From Actinomycetes bacterium (GTDB taxonomy: Bacteria; Actinomycetota; Acidimicrobiia; Acidimicrobiales; Acidimicrobiaceae), in the NCBI GenBank assembly GCA_021826315.1, contig JAKAZZ010000028.1, forward strand, positions 1-33,039: a DNA stretch of 33,039 bases. The letters run 5' to 3'. The notes beneath the pieces were generated by a model. The model had not been told where the DNA came from and ran no database searches. It saw only the letters and a program-made list of their open reading frames with translations. The translations under genes were made by a program, and so were the position numbers. Each line of letters opens with the position of its first letter. The first letter of the stretch is position 1. Of this stretch, positions 24,313 to 33,039 are shown piece by piece.

Positions 24313-24654
24313 AGAAGTATTTACTGGGCTGACCTCGGAGACGTAATTGGATCGAAACCAGCTAAACAACGACCAGTATTTAACGACAAGTAGTTGTTGT
24401 CTCGAATGATCTTTACAACCAAAGCGAACTCGCAACTGTGCAGTCTTAGCGATTACAACGAGTACGAGTCTTGCTTCAATGCCGGGAAACGTATTCCTAC
24501 CTTTCGGCATCAGCGGACTTACGCATGACACCGTCATAAATGTTACGGCAAGAATGACACTCAATCAAACTGATCTGACGAGGCAATCTGGGATAGTGCC
24601 CCTTCCATTGATCGATGAAATCGACAAGGGGTAAAAAGAGTGCCCGGGCTTTAG
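24313..24654 (+). pseudogene. MazF-family toxin relic, multiple frameshifts
   Basis: Reading across frames: VEV, then YWADLGDVIGSKPAKQRPV (24322 onward) to a TAG; a decayed middle; ITTSTSLASMPGNVFLPFG, ISGLTHDTVINVTARMTLNQ and TDLTRQSGIVPLPLIDEIDK (24452 onward); then VKRVPGL and TAG at 24652-24654 in a third register. This order matches MazF (GSxPAKxRPVLVV ... NVxLPxxxTGLxxDSVxNV ... LxxID.GLxxVLGL). At least three indels separate the pieces, so it is dead. Confidence 0.78.
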
Positions 24655-25306
24655 AGTCATGCTGCGCGTCTAGGTCTTGCTAAACGCCTCAATCGACGTC
24701 GTTCAATTGATTTCAAAGGTCCGCAGGTTTGGCCTTAGAGCTTCCGCCCCCTTCCGTATGCAAATCAGCTTCTCACATCTATCGGAGTATGGCATACGGC
24801 GCTAACCTATCGCTCCCCTACTTGCATAAGAACGTCCGCAAACTCTGAATCTCTCGAAATCGAGACGAGAGCACACTAGCTCAAACTCCAAATATTGTGG
24901 GAAAACCTCTTATCTGTCCCATCGATTTATTTCGTAGCCTTTCGGATAAATAAGGACCACTTCTATAACAGCTTTATATCGCTACATTTAGAGATCCAGT
25001 AAAAGCAAGTCTTGCTAGAAGAGTTACTGAATCAAGGAGATTTCGAAGGTAAAGTCGGCGCCCACGGTCTTTAGCGTTCAGCTACCTTCTTCAAACTCTT
25101 TCAGTCGCTTTGCAACCAAGGCGAGCCACACAGCCGTTGGTATTTATCTAGCGACACCAACAAGTACTATCGAGCGAGCGATGGGATCAGCCGACAATAA
25201 AAATTTGTTTGGCAGTTCATTCCGGTATCGATGTGTCAACTACGCTCAAATGAGCCAAAATGGATGCTAGAGATACCGCTGAACGTAAAACGAGATTGCA
25301 TTAAAG
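24655..25306. other. Gene-free stretch before the esterase gene
   Basis: No gene supported. An 8-bp inverted repeat CCGTATGC/GCATACGG (24754-24761 and 24792-24799) is present. On the minus strand near 25090-25150 a short tail WLALVAKRLKEFEEGS ends in a stop and could be the end of a lost small gene; this is weak. Confidence 0.35.
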
Positions 25307-26224
25307 ATGAAGCTAATAATTCGAATATTCCTCCGTTACAAAAAGTCTTCGAACCAGCGGATCGGAGCAAGCTACAACGAGAAAAAACATCCGATCCTCA
25401 CGTATCTCTCAAAGATGTCGCGTCAATTCTCGATGCGAGGCTGGGTCGCTGATGACCTGATCAATGCAACCGTCTTTAAGTTCCATCCTGTCACGAGTGC
25501 TACCCGCGCGGTCTTCTACATACACGGTGGTTCATTCACGGCACCGACTTCACCAGCTCACTTTCGGTTCTGCAGTGAACTGGCCCAGGCCCTAGAAGCA
25601 GAAATCTACATAATTGAATATGAAGTTGCTCCAAAGGCAAAGTATCCGGAGATTCACATGCAGTGCCGCGAGACAATCTCCGAGATCATATCCAAAGAGG
25701 GGCACTGGTCCGAGATCATCTTGGCAGGGGATAGCGCCGGTGCAGGAATCATTCCTGCCATCTTTTCCGGCCTTGATCCAAAAGTCTCTTCGAAGGTTAT
25801 CGCGTCAATCCTGATGAGTCCTTGGATTGACTACGAAGGAAGTTCAGTGAGCGCGAAGACACGGGAAAGAATCGATCCGTGGCTCAATTCGCATGGCATC
25901 AATCCCGTCGCACTCCAATATTTTCAGAGTGCTGAAGATGTAGCGTTGGCGCAAGCTTCAACGAGGGTCTCGCTCGACGACCAACCTCCCACATTGATCT
26001 CAGTCGGAGAGCAAGAGATACTCTTCTCCGATGCCGTCGATTTATTTTCAACACTTCTCGAAAATGGTATCTGGTCCTCCATTTACATTGGGCGATCTTT
26101 GTGGCACGTTTGGCCGCTGTTTCCAATTCCAGAACGAAATGACTTCATCGCGGAAGTAGTAAGCTTCATTGACTTCGTCGCTTCTTCCGAATCGAATCTC
26201 AACATCGAAGACGAACCGAACTAG
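25307..26224 (+). CDS. Alpha/beta hydrolase, hormone-sensitive lipase family esterase
   Basis: A 305-residue HSL-type (acetyl-hydrolase-like) esterase. The oxyanion motif is FYIHGGSFTAP at 70-80, the nucleophile elbow AGDSAGAG has Ser 143, and catalytic His 267 is in LWHVWPLF. The acid residue region reads ISVGEQEILFSDAVDL; relatives usually have Asp-Glu before the Leu (SDEVLLxD), here Gln-Glu, so the acid may be Glu 237 or displaced. The ATG start is the first plausible one; no strong ribosome site is seen. Likely a cytoplasmic carboxylesterase of unknown substrate, transcribed alone. Confidence 0.85.
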   Translation: MKLIIRIFLRYKKSSNQRIGASYNEKKHPILTYLSKMSRQFSMRGWVADDLINATVFKFHPVTSATRAVFYIHGGSFTAPTSPAHFRFCSELAQALEAEIYIIEYEVAPKAKYPEIHMQCRETISEIISKEGHWSEIILAGDSAGAGIIPAIFSGLDPKVSSKVIASILMSPWIDYEGSSVSAKTRERIDPWLNSHGINPVALQYFQSAEDVALAQASTRVSLDDQPPTLISVGEQEILFSDAVDLFSTLLENGIWSSIYIGRSLWHVWPLFPIPERNDFIAEVVSFIDFVASSESNLNIEDEPN

Positions 26225-26877
26225 CGCTTGTCGCCACTTTCGACGCGAGACTCCCCCTTCCAAAAGAAAATCGTTACGAGATAGAGCATTTCCAATTCGT
26301 ACCTCCAAATCATCGGAGGGAGCTATCGACAAAATACCACTATTTGTGATAAGAGTCTATAATTTCAAGAGTGGGTCAAAATTGTAAACTTACAACTGAA
26401 ACGTGACCAGGCCTTTTAGACTGCAAAACATCTGATTAAAATCAGATACGACATCAATTTGACGTTTCCGATTCGAGATTAAATACGACATTTAGCCAAA
26501 TGAAAACCACATACAGTTATGCCGACTGTCGCTAGAAGGCAATCGCACCTCATCCATCTGATTTAGATTATGGTGAACTAATGGCCGCGTAGGGTGATCA
26601 CCTTTAAATTATGATTGGAGTGTCGTTCAACTCCGCGCAAATTTCGATCGCATTGCAAATTCACCCAAAAGTTAACGTCTGATGAAAAAATTAGCTTTGA
26701 CCATTTTGGGAACTTTCGCCGTAAATATTGCTAGGTACTTTCATTCATATTCGCCGCGCAAAATCTCCCCAAATGCACCGTGTAGGCAAGCAAGAAATGA
26801 TAAAATAATCGAGTTATCACATATGGTCGCAAACTGAGTGATATTCAACCACTTTTAGTGATTGGGGTTTTTGGGTC
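26225..26877. other. Long AT-rich leader of the giant surface protein gene
   Basis: No gene supported. A palindrome ATCTGATT-AA-AATCAGAT (26430-26447) is the clearest element. The stretch presumably carries the promoter of the gene at 26878. GGGGTTTTTGG just upstream of its GTG may include the ribosome site. Confidence 0.4.
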
Positions 26878-29800
26878 GTGAAGAGTTTTGCAAAACGTCT
26901 GCGTGGGCGTCCTACAAGGCTGTCCCTGGCCTACTTGGTCATTCTCACTTTGATTGCATCGATCGGAGTCTCCGTTGGAACACAGAGCCAAGCGTTTGCT
27001 CTGCCAAACCCATTAGCGCAGACCAACACAATAACTAACAGTTCGTACGTAATAACTTCGACTTGGTGTGCACCTTCTTCGTTCAAGTGTTTTGCAGTTG
27101 GATATGACAACGCGACCGGATTGGCAGCCTATGGTTCCTTAACTGGATCCACATGGAATTTTTCTGACTTTACCCAAACCACGGGGGGTCAACCTAATTA
27201 CTCTAGGCTAAATTCAATCTCATGCGTCGATGAGACTCATTGCGTCGCAGTAGGTGTATTTCTAAATTCGTTGACGGATGTCTCGACCTACTCTCCTGAA
27301 AAATCCGGCGCTCCGGCTCGAGAACTTGTACTTGAGTTCACCAGCGGTACTTGGACTGACGCATCTGTGGGCTTTAATGTCCAATACGCTCCATATAGTT
27401 CACTTAACTCGGTCGCATGCTCCTCTTCATCATGCTTCGTGGTTGGCGCTGGTGCCGGAGATTCAGGTTTATTTCCAGTGATCGAACAAGTTTCACTAGA
27501 CAATAACGGCGCATTTACGAGCCCACAAATCCTCGGCACCCCTCGTAACTTCACCAATGGAGTCGCGACGAACATTGCTTGCACTACTACGAGCGGTGCT
27601 TCAGAATGCTACGTACTCGGACTGCAGTCGCCCGATTACGACCTCGACGGTGCAAACGTATCATTTAGCTTCGATCCAACCAACACCTCTGCCTCCCAAG
27701 TACTCACTGATGCCACGTACCTACCAACCCGCTCACAGGGTACGAGTACGTCGACAACCGACGAAGTCTTCTTGGCTCCCCAAGGAATTTCGTGTCCGAC
27801 ATCGACTAGCTGTGTGGGAATCTTCAACACCTATAATCTCAGTAGCCCTAGCAGCTCCATCTACGTAATGAACGGCCCCAATAGTTGGTCCATCGCCGCT
27901 CCCAACGTAACCGCTAGTGAATTTGGCGCGTCACACCAAAACGACAATGGATTTTCTCTATCTTCAATCGACTGCACAACGTCAACCCTCTGTCTAGTTG
28001 GGGGGTCCGCCTCTTCTATATCTACTTCTCCATCGACTCCCGAGAACCCCCTACTCATGCAAGTTGACCTATCGACTACGAACCCCACCTTTACTTCCGT
28101 TGACTTTTCACAGATCCCCTCTTCTACTCCTACGTCGCTCCTAAGTACTTCTAACACTGGCAAAGTGCAAACAGGAGCCATAACCTGCGAAGGAACTTTC
28201 AACTGCACGATCTTTTCCTCATTCCAGGGCACAGAAGGAAACCCTGACCTCTACGAAAGCTATGTCGGCGCCGTACCTTTTGCCAACCCTCCAACGATCT
28301 CGTCGGCTTCCCTGTCAAGCCAATTCTCGAACGAAGGATTTACAGTTACCATAAGTGGCTCTAACCTCAATGAGGCTTCCGGAGTAACCTTTGGAGGAGT
28401 TCCAGGAACGAATCTTCAAGTAACCAACGGTGGCACTACCTTGTCGGCCAATTTCGCCGCGCAAAACGCGGGGTCGTACTCGGTTGCAGTCGATTATCCC
28501 GGAGGTTCGATCACCTACGGCAGCCGAGAGATTATCGCCAATCCGCCCACTATCAACTCCGCGAACATTTCAAACGACTTTTCAAATCAGGGCTTTACCC
28601 TGACCGTAAACGGAAACAACCTTAGCGGCGTGACAAGCGCAAACTTCGGCAGCGCGACAGGAACCAACCTTGCAATATCGAATGACGGCACATCCCTGAC
28701 GGCTGACTTTGGTGCCATGAGTTCTGGTAACTACCAGGTGACCTTAAATTATCCGGTTGGACGGAGCGTAACGTATGCAACCAATCTTTCGATTATCAAT
28801 CCGCCCACTATCAACTCCGTATCTCCAGCCGTGGCATTTACTGGAAGTTCCGGCACCATAACAATTAACGGAAGCAACCTCGACACCGTTACGTCAATTC
28901 AGATAAATGGAAAGAGCGCAACCAACCTCGCACACGTATCGTCACAAGAGATACAGGCCAGCTACTCGTCACTAGCACTTGGTAACGGCGAACCCGTTGT
29001 AGTTACTTATGGAAACAACGGCCAGACGATAACCTACACAAATGGCATAAACGTCGTAAATCCTCCGGCACTCCAAACGATCTCTACTTCGACGCTCTTT
29101 ACTGGCTCCACTCAAACGGTAACCATCTCGGGGACAAACCTAAATTATGCAACCGGGGTTTCAATCGGAGAATCAAAGGACCTGACGTTCACGGTCAACA
29201 ATGGTGGGACATCAGCCACAGCAACCTTCCAAAACTTATCTAGCGGCCCTAACTCTCTCACTATCTCTTACCCGACGAGTTCTGTTGTCTATCCCAATGA
29301 GATCAATGTCGAAGATCCCCCGACGATCACAGCGGCTACCGTCTCAAATGACTACTCAAATCAAGATTTCACACTAAAAGTCAATGGAACCAACCTCGGA
29401 AGTGTCACAAGCGTCGACTTCGGAAGTACCGTCGGAGCTGCCCTTTCGATATCAAACGACGGGACAACCCTTACCGCCAACTTCACACATCTGCCAGTTG
29501 GTAATTATTCTGTAGTGGCTAATTATCCGGATGGCTCCATAAGTGCCGGATCTACCTTTGTAATACTTGACCCGCCAACTATTGATACAGCTACCATTTC
29601 GAGTCAATTCTCGAACAAGGGATTCACGCTTACAGTAACCGGAAAAAACCTCGGCTCCGTAACAGGCGCGAGTTTCGGAGGCGCAACGGGAACAAATATT
29701 TCGATATCGCAGGATGGCACGACGCTAACTGAAGTATTTCCGCCGCAAAAGGCGGGGGCGTATCCAATAGTTCTAAATTACCCCATAAAACAATCGGTGG

Positions 29801-32058
29801 CTTATCCATCGGACTTCACCATTCTTGATCCACCTGCGATAAACGGTATTTCTCCGACCACAGCGGTACAGGGTGCGACTACAAAAATCGTAATTACGGG
29901 GACGAACCTGAACGAAGTTAGCAATCTTATCGTTGCTCAGTCACCCTCATCGCCGGTGGTAAATTCTCCTAATCACGCCTCAAATACCCCTGTTCTTCGA
30001 GCAACCACTGGCACGAATCCGGTAAGCAACTACAACTTGATCTCTTCAAATCAGATCGATGCATCAGTGAATTTTCCAATTGCTGGAAATTACATCTTTG
30101 AGCTCATCTATCCGGGTGGAATAGTGATGTCTAACCCCGGCGCTCCATTTACCATTCTCAGCCCACCGCAAATAAGTGGCATCTCTCCCGCTTCGACCAC
30201 TTCAAATGTAAAGACGCTTATAACCGTAAACGGCGCAAACTTAAATCAGGTAACGTCCATTACGGTAGGCGGGGCTACGGTAACGTCATTCAACCTTGTT
30301 TCTGGAACAACGATCACATTCGATGCACCATCGTTACCTTCAGGAAGTTATCCCATTGTTTTAAATTTCAATGGAGGCCAGATTTCTAGCTCTGGCTATT
30401 CACTGCAGGTAACTCAGCCTTCCGCATCGCCATCACAGATCGAGCCAACAACGATTACGACACTTGCTCCGTCCACTCCGGTGAGCGCACCATCATTGGC
30501 TCCAACCACAGTATCTACCACCCTTGCGCCTACAACGACAACACAGCCTTCGACTACTACTTCCGTTCTCTCAGCTTCTGCACCCTCCCAGCCACAACCC
30601 AAATGTGCAATTTCTGGTCTCTGCGCAGCGCCTATAATAAGTGGGACCTATCAATTCACCTCTTCGAATGGCCAAAGCTTCGATCTATCCATCGCTCCTA
30701 CGGCTACAAAGGGCGTCTACACGGTTACTGCACCTTCAGGTGCCGGTACCACTATGACGGTTAGTGGAGCCAACTTTTCCTTCACTAATAGCTCGCTCAT
30801 AACGTCCTTCCCTGGCGGCGTTGAATTAGTAGGTCTTTCAGAGCAAAACGGGATTTTGGTCGGCCACTTCATCCAAAATGGAGCCTCCACTTACTCCTTT
30901 ACAGCAAAGTTTGTATCTTCGGCACTCTTTGGCAAAGCGCCACAAGTTCAGATCGCCTCAATTGCCTTGACGCTTCCTTCTCCTGGAAAGGTCTTCAAGT
31001 CGGCAAAGAGAGACTTATTCAACGTCTTACTTGCAATCATCCTTGTGTTATACATCTCGTTTACCTCCGAATTCTTCAACGCAGCCCTTGGGGAGAAGTA
31101 CGAGGAGTTCCGGAGGGCGATGAGAAGGAAGCTAACTGCTTCTCACAATAAGTTCTATCGTCAGTTGAACTCGCTCTTCTTCAATTCCGACGTCGTGCTA
31201 CCGCAATCGGTTTGGACGGTCGCAATTGTGCTGGCAATCGGCGCGACAATTGGTATCTTCTTAGATCCAGCAGCAGGTCTCAATCTTGCCACGGTGTATT
31301 CGTGGCTTGCGATTGCGATTTCGGTATCGCTTGGACCAACTGTTTCTGCGCTGACCCAAAATACTTACCGCAAATTACACGGAATGTCCAGCGAATTTCG
31401 CCTTAGAGCGATTCCGCTTGGTCTCTTCATCGCCCTTATTGCGGTATCGGTATCGAGATTTATTCACTTCAAACCGGGGTACCTCTACGGCATCGTAATC
31501 GGTGTCGTCTACTACGACAAAGTGAAGGAACATCAAGAGGGCCATATCTCGACCCTAAATGGAACGATCACCCTCGCCGTTGGCCTCATTGCATGGCTCC
31601 TCTGGATTCCCGTTCACGCGTATACCATCAAACAGACAGGTGCCACCTTCATATCCTTCATTGACGACATTTTGGCTTCTACCTTCGTCTCTTCCATCGT
31701 AGGGTCCTTAGTAACGTCGTTACCAGTAGGTGCGCTGCCTGGAAAGAAGATCTACAAATGGCATCGAGGTGCTTGGCTAGGATTTATGACGACGGTAATA
31801 TTCCTACTTGTCTCTGTTGCGGCTACACCGCTATCTTCGAGCGCTGCGTCGGATCATTCACCGTTGATTGCGATCGTAGTCGCAGTACTATTCTTAGGTG
31901 GTTTAGCTCTGGCATTGGCTCGAATATTTCTCCGAATTGAAGAGAGGGAAGAGATACTCGAAGAGTTGGAAGAGGAAGAACTAGTCCACCAATCCCACTC
32001 CGAGGAGTTAGAGTCATTTGACACAGAAACCGAAGGTAATTTCGGGCATGAATCCTAA
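26878..32058 (+). CDS. Giant exported protein: cysteine-pair propeller, IPT/TIG repeats, membrane anchor
   Basis: 1726 residues from GTG. Residues 1-43 form a signal peptide with an RGRPTR charged start and an AFA-type end. About 45-465 carries seven copies of a Cys-x4-9-Cys unit (such as SCVDETHCVAVG, ACSSSSCFVVG, SCPTSTSCVGIF), suggesting a seven-bladed, disulphide-pinned beta-propeller. About 470-1180 has eight IPT/TIG immunoglobulin-like repeats of roughly 85 residues, each opening PPxI. A Ser/Thr/Pro-rich stalk (1180-1240) and a small beta domain follow. From about 1375 come eight or nine membrane helices and an acidic cytoplasmic tail (EEREEILEELEEEELV). Topology implies a long surface stalk; adhesion or wall binding is inferred, not shown. 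Full-length function unknown. Confidence 0.85.
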   Translation: MKSFAKRLRGRPTRLSLAYLVILTLIASIGVSVGTQSQAFALPNPLAQTNTITNSSYVITSTWCAPSSFKCFAVGYDNATGLAAYGSLTGSTWNFSDFTQTTGGQPNYSRLNSISCVDETHCVAVGVFLNSLTDVSTYSPEKSGAPARELVLEFTSGTWTDASVGFNVQYAPYSSLNSVACSSSSCFVVGAGAGDSGLFPVIEQVSLDNNGAFTSPQILGTPRNFTNGVATNIACTTTSGASECYVLGLQSPDYDLDGANVSFSFDPTNTSASQVLTDATYLPTRSQGTSTSTTDEVFLAPQGISCPTSTSCVGIFNTYNLSSPSSSIYVMNGPNSWSIAAPNVTASEFGASHQNDNGFSLSSIDCTTSTLCLVGGSASSISTSPSTPENPLLMQVDLSTTNPTFTSVDFSQIPSSTPTSLLSTSNTGKVQTGAITCEGTFNCTIFSSFQGTEGNPDLYESYVGAVPFANPPTISSASLSSQFSNEGFTVTISGSNLNEASGVTFGGVPGTNLQVTNGGTTLSANFAAQNAGSYSVAVDYPGGSITYGSREIIANPPTINSANISNDFSNQGFTLTVNGNNLSGVTSANFGSATGTNLAISNDGTSLTADFGAMSSGNYQVTLNYPVGRSVTYATNLSIINPPTINSVSPAVAFTGSSGTITINGSNLDTVTSIQINGKSATNLAHVSSQEIQASYSSLALGNGEPVVVTYGNNGQTITYTNGINVVNPPALQTISTSTLFTGSTQTVTISGTNLNYATGVSIGESKDLTFTVNNGGTSATATFQNLSSGPNSLTISYPTSSVVYPNEINVEDPPTITAATVSNDYSNQDFTLKVNGTNLGSVTSVDFGSTVGAALSISNDGTTLTANFTHLPVGNYSVVANYPDGSISAGSTFVILDPPTIDTATISSQFSNKGFTLTVTGKNLGSVTGASFGGATGTNISISQDGTTLTEVFPPQKAGAYPIVLNYPIKQSVAYPSDFTILDPPAINGISPTTAVQGATTKIVITGTNLNEVSNLIVAQSPSSPVVNSPNHASNTPVLRATTGTNPVSNYNLISSNQIDASVNFPIAGNYIFELIYPGGIVMSNPGAPFTILSPPQISGISPASTTSNVKTLITVNGANLNQVTSITVGGATVTSFNLVSGTTITFDAPSLPSGSYPIVLNFNGGQISSSGYSLQVTQPSASPSQIEPTTITTLAPSTPVSAPSLAPTTVSTTLAPTTTTQPSTTTSVLSASAPSQPQPKCAISGLCAAPIISGTYQFTSSNGQSFDLSIAPTATKGVYTVTAPSGAGTTMTVSGANFSFTNSSLITSFPGGVELVGLSEQNGILVGHFIQNGASTYSFTAKFVSSALFGKAPQVQIASIALTLPSPGKVFKSAKRDLFNVLLAIILVLYISFTSEFFNAALGEKYEEFRRAMRRKLTASHNKFYRQLNSLFFNSDVVLPQSVWTVAIVLAIGATIGIFLDPAAGLNLATVYSWLAIAISVSLGPTVSALTQNTYRKLHGMSSEFRLRAIPLGLFIALIAVSVSRFIHFKPGYLYGIVIGVVYYDKVKEHQEGHISTLNGTITLAVGLIAWLLWIPVHAYTIKQTGATFISFIDDILASTFVSSIVGSLVTSLPVGALPGKKIYKWHRGAWLGFMTTVIFLLVSVAATPLSSSAASDHSPLIAIVVAVLFLGGLALALARIFLRIEEREEILEELEEEELVHQSHSEELESFDTETEGNFGHES

Positions 32059-32172
32059 CCCCTTTACGTTGAGTTCAATCGATAGTAAGATGACAACTTA
32101 GGTAATTATGTACCAGAATTCATGGGCGCGGGGTTTTGGTGCGGATTTTCTGCACAAATTAGGAGTTTGGAA

Positions 32173-32610
32173 TTGACGACCACAGAACCGAAGATCCTCA
32201 TAGGACCAGGCGCAGATGCGGATTTCTTCAATAAAAAAGAGATCTGGCCTTGGGTCTTTGGAACAATTGATCTTTTGATTTTCGGAATAGGAGTTATAGC
32301 CACAATCCTCTGGTTGGGTGGCGTACATCCAAAGAAGGCCCAGATCGTAACCTCAGCGTGGGTACCGTCTTCGGCTGCGGCTAAGTCCATCGCTGCAAAC
32401 AACAACGCTTTGGTAAACACAATGCCCCAGACGTCAGTCGTGACGACGAATGTATGTGCGATCGAGATAATTACAACTTCTGCTTCCGGACAACATGTTC
32501 GCAAGGAGTACAGAGGAAACTGCTCAGTGGTAAGGGCCCGAGCCGCAAGTGCAAGCGGAACGGTCATCTGGCTATCGCAACAGTCGTTCACCCACACCAA
32601 CAACAGTTGA
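32173..32610 (+). CDS. Small single-pass membrane protein
   Basis: TTG at 32173 is chosen because AGGAG sits 7 nt upstream (32161-32165); an in-frame ATG at 32122 lacks such a site. The product is about 145 residues: a short polar N-terminus (TTTEPKILIGPGADADFF), one membrane helix WPWVFGTIDLLIFGIGVIAT near 30-50, then a mostly polar domain with two cysteines (NVCAIE, GNCSVV) likely facing outside. It lies 114 nt after the giant protein gene and before a terminator, so the two are probably co-transcribed. No family was recognised. Confidence 0.65.
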   Translation: MTTTEPKILIGPGADADFFNKKEIWPWVFGTIDLLIFGIGVIATILWLGGVHPKKAQIVTSAWVPSSAAAKSIAANNNALVNTMPQTSVVTTNVCAIEIITTSASGQHVRKEYRGNCSVVRARAASASGTVIWLSQQSFTHTNNS

Positions 32611-32635
32611 TCTCCGATAATACCAATCATCAAAG

Positions 32636-32670
32636 GCCGCCGGTTTATACGAAAAACCGACGGCTTTTTT
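32636..32670 (+). terminator. Rho-independent terminator
   Basis: Stem GCCGCCGGTTT / AAACCGACGGC (one mismatch) with a 7-nt loop, followed directly by TTTTTT. It ends the unit of the giant exported protein and the small membrane protein. Confidence 0.9.
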
Positions 32671-33039
32671 ATACAGCTATGACACTTACACCTCAACTAT
32701 GGTGAGAATCTAATAAAAAAACTCGCGTACTAAAATCTCCGTAAGCAAACCTCTTCCCGATACGTCCATAGATTCATCGAGTAACACAATACGTCACCCC
32801 ATGAGGGCGAAAGGGAAACGATCATGGATAGGTGCGCCGAATGGATCGAACGTATCAACTTTCCTAAAGTTCCACTAAGCATCATGGTGATTGCCTCCAA
32901 TTTCTTGAAATTGAAACGGAAGTTTGCACCAGTTATCCAGAAAATATGTGGCAACGAGGGAACACCGACGTTGAATAGCGGGCCTAGTTACAATCACCTA
33001 ACAGCCCCCTGCCAGCACTCCCCCAAAACTGAGCCATTG
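32671..33039. other. Right-end stretch
   Basis: No gene is firmly supported. From ATG 32824 the plus strand is open for 72 codons to the window edge (MDRCAEWIERINFPKVPLSI ...), but it was not recognised and has no ribosome site, so it may be chance. Confidence 0.3.

Noticed and set aside
1330-24654. Chromosomal integron cassette array
   Set aside because: Modules run in both orientations and no attC-like imperfect palindromes or integrase were seen at their borders.
25231-25452. A 73-codon frame overlapping the esterase start
   Set aside because: It is out of frame with the esterase and resembles no known protein.
32122-32172. ATG 32122 as start of the small membrane protein
   Set aside because: No ribosome site precedes it, whereas AGGAG lies 7 nt before the TTG at 32173.
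1-33039. CRISPR array
   Set aside because: No regularly spaced repeats were found; the only tandem repeat (833-878) has no spacers.

Overview
The window (about 33 kb, moderate GC) looks like a chromosomal accessory region of an actinobacterium, possibly Acidimicrobiia-like. The lineage is inferred from three things: an Ada-AlkA fusion followed by ogt, as in mycobacteria; a giant exported protein with cysteine-pair repeats plus IPT/TIG repeats; and several promoters whose -10 box sits 6-8 nt before the start codon (leaderless-type transcripts). No rRNA, complete tRNA, phage genes or CRISPR array was seen.

The outstanding feature is a toxin-antitoxin (TA) island, positions 1330 to 24654. At least twelve TA modules or relics can be read: RelBE relic (1330-1754, -), DinJ-YafQ (2034-2566, -), MntA-HepT (3322-3961, +), AbiEi-AbiEii (4716-6349, +), Phd/YefM with a RelE stub (7017-7404, -), HipBA (7868-9413, -), ChpS-ChpB (9987-10576, -), RHH antitoxin-MazF (11207-11741, +), VbhA-like antitoxin with Fic (15296-16170, +), winged-helix protein with AbiEii-like nucleotidyltransferase (16428-17809, +), MazE-MazF (18527-19083, -) and a MazF relic (24313-24654, +). 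The AbiE, HipBA, ChpSB and RHH-MazF pairs look intact, and AbiE, HipBA and ChpSB carry recognisable operator repeats. In most others the toxin frame is broken, often by a one-base indel, while the antitoxin stays open. In 18527-19083 the reverse holds: the antitoxin has two in-frame UGA stops and the toxin frame is open.

Transposon debris is scattered among the modules: ISL3-type transposase C-termini and 28-bp ends at 3962-4143, 15244-15271 and 20734-21374, an IS30 scrap at 16171-16320, an IS3 OrfA scrap at 21451-21555, and a hairpin at 10691-10723 resembling an IS200/IS605 end. Long gene-free, decayed-looking stretches separate the modules.

Metabolic and repair genes interleave: a Sad/YneI-type succinate-semialdehyde dehydrogenase (12507-13898, -), a frameshifted antibiotic-biosynthesis-monooxygenase-like gene (14723-15017, -), an F420-type NADP reductase family protein (19640-20299, +), the alkylation repair pair ogt and ada-alkA (21878-23907, -) and an HSL-type esterase (25307-26224, +). 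The left edge holds a partial DUF4143-type AAA ATPase with a 23-bp tandem repeat upstream. The right end carries a 1726-residue exported and membrane-anchored protein (26878-32058), a small membrane protein (32173-32610) and a clear rho-independent terminator (32636-32670).
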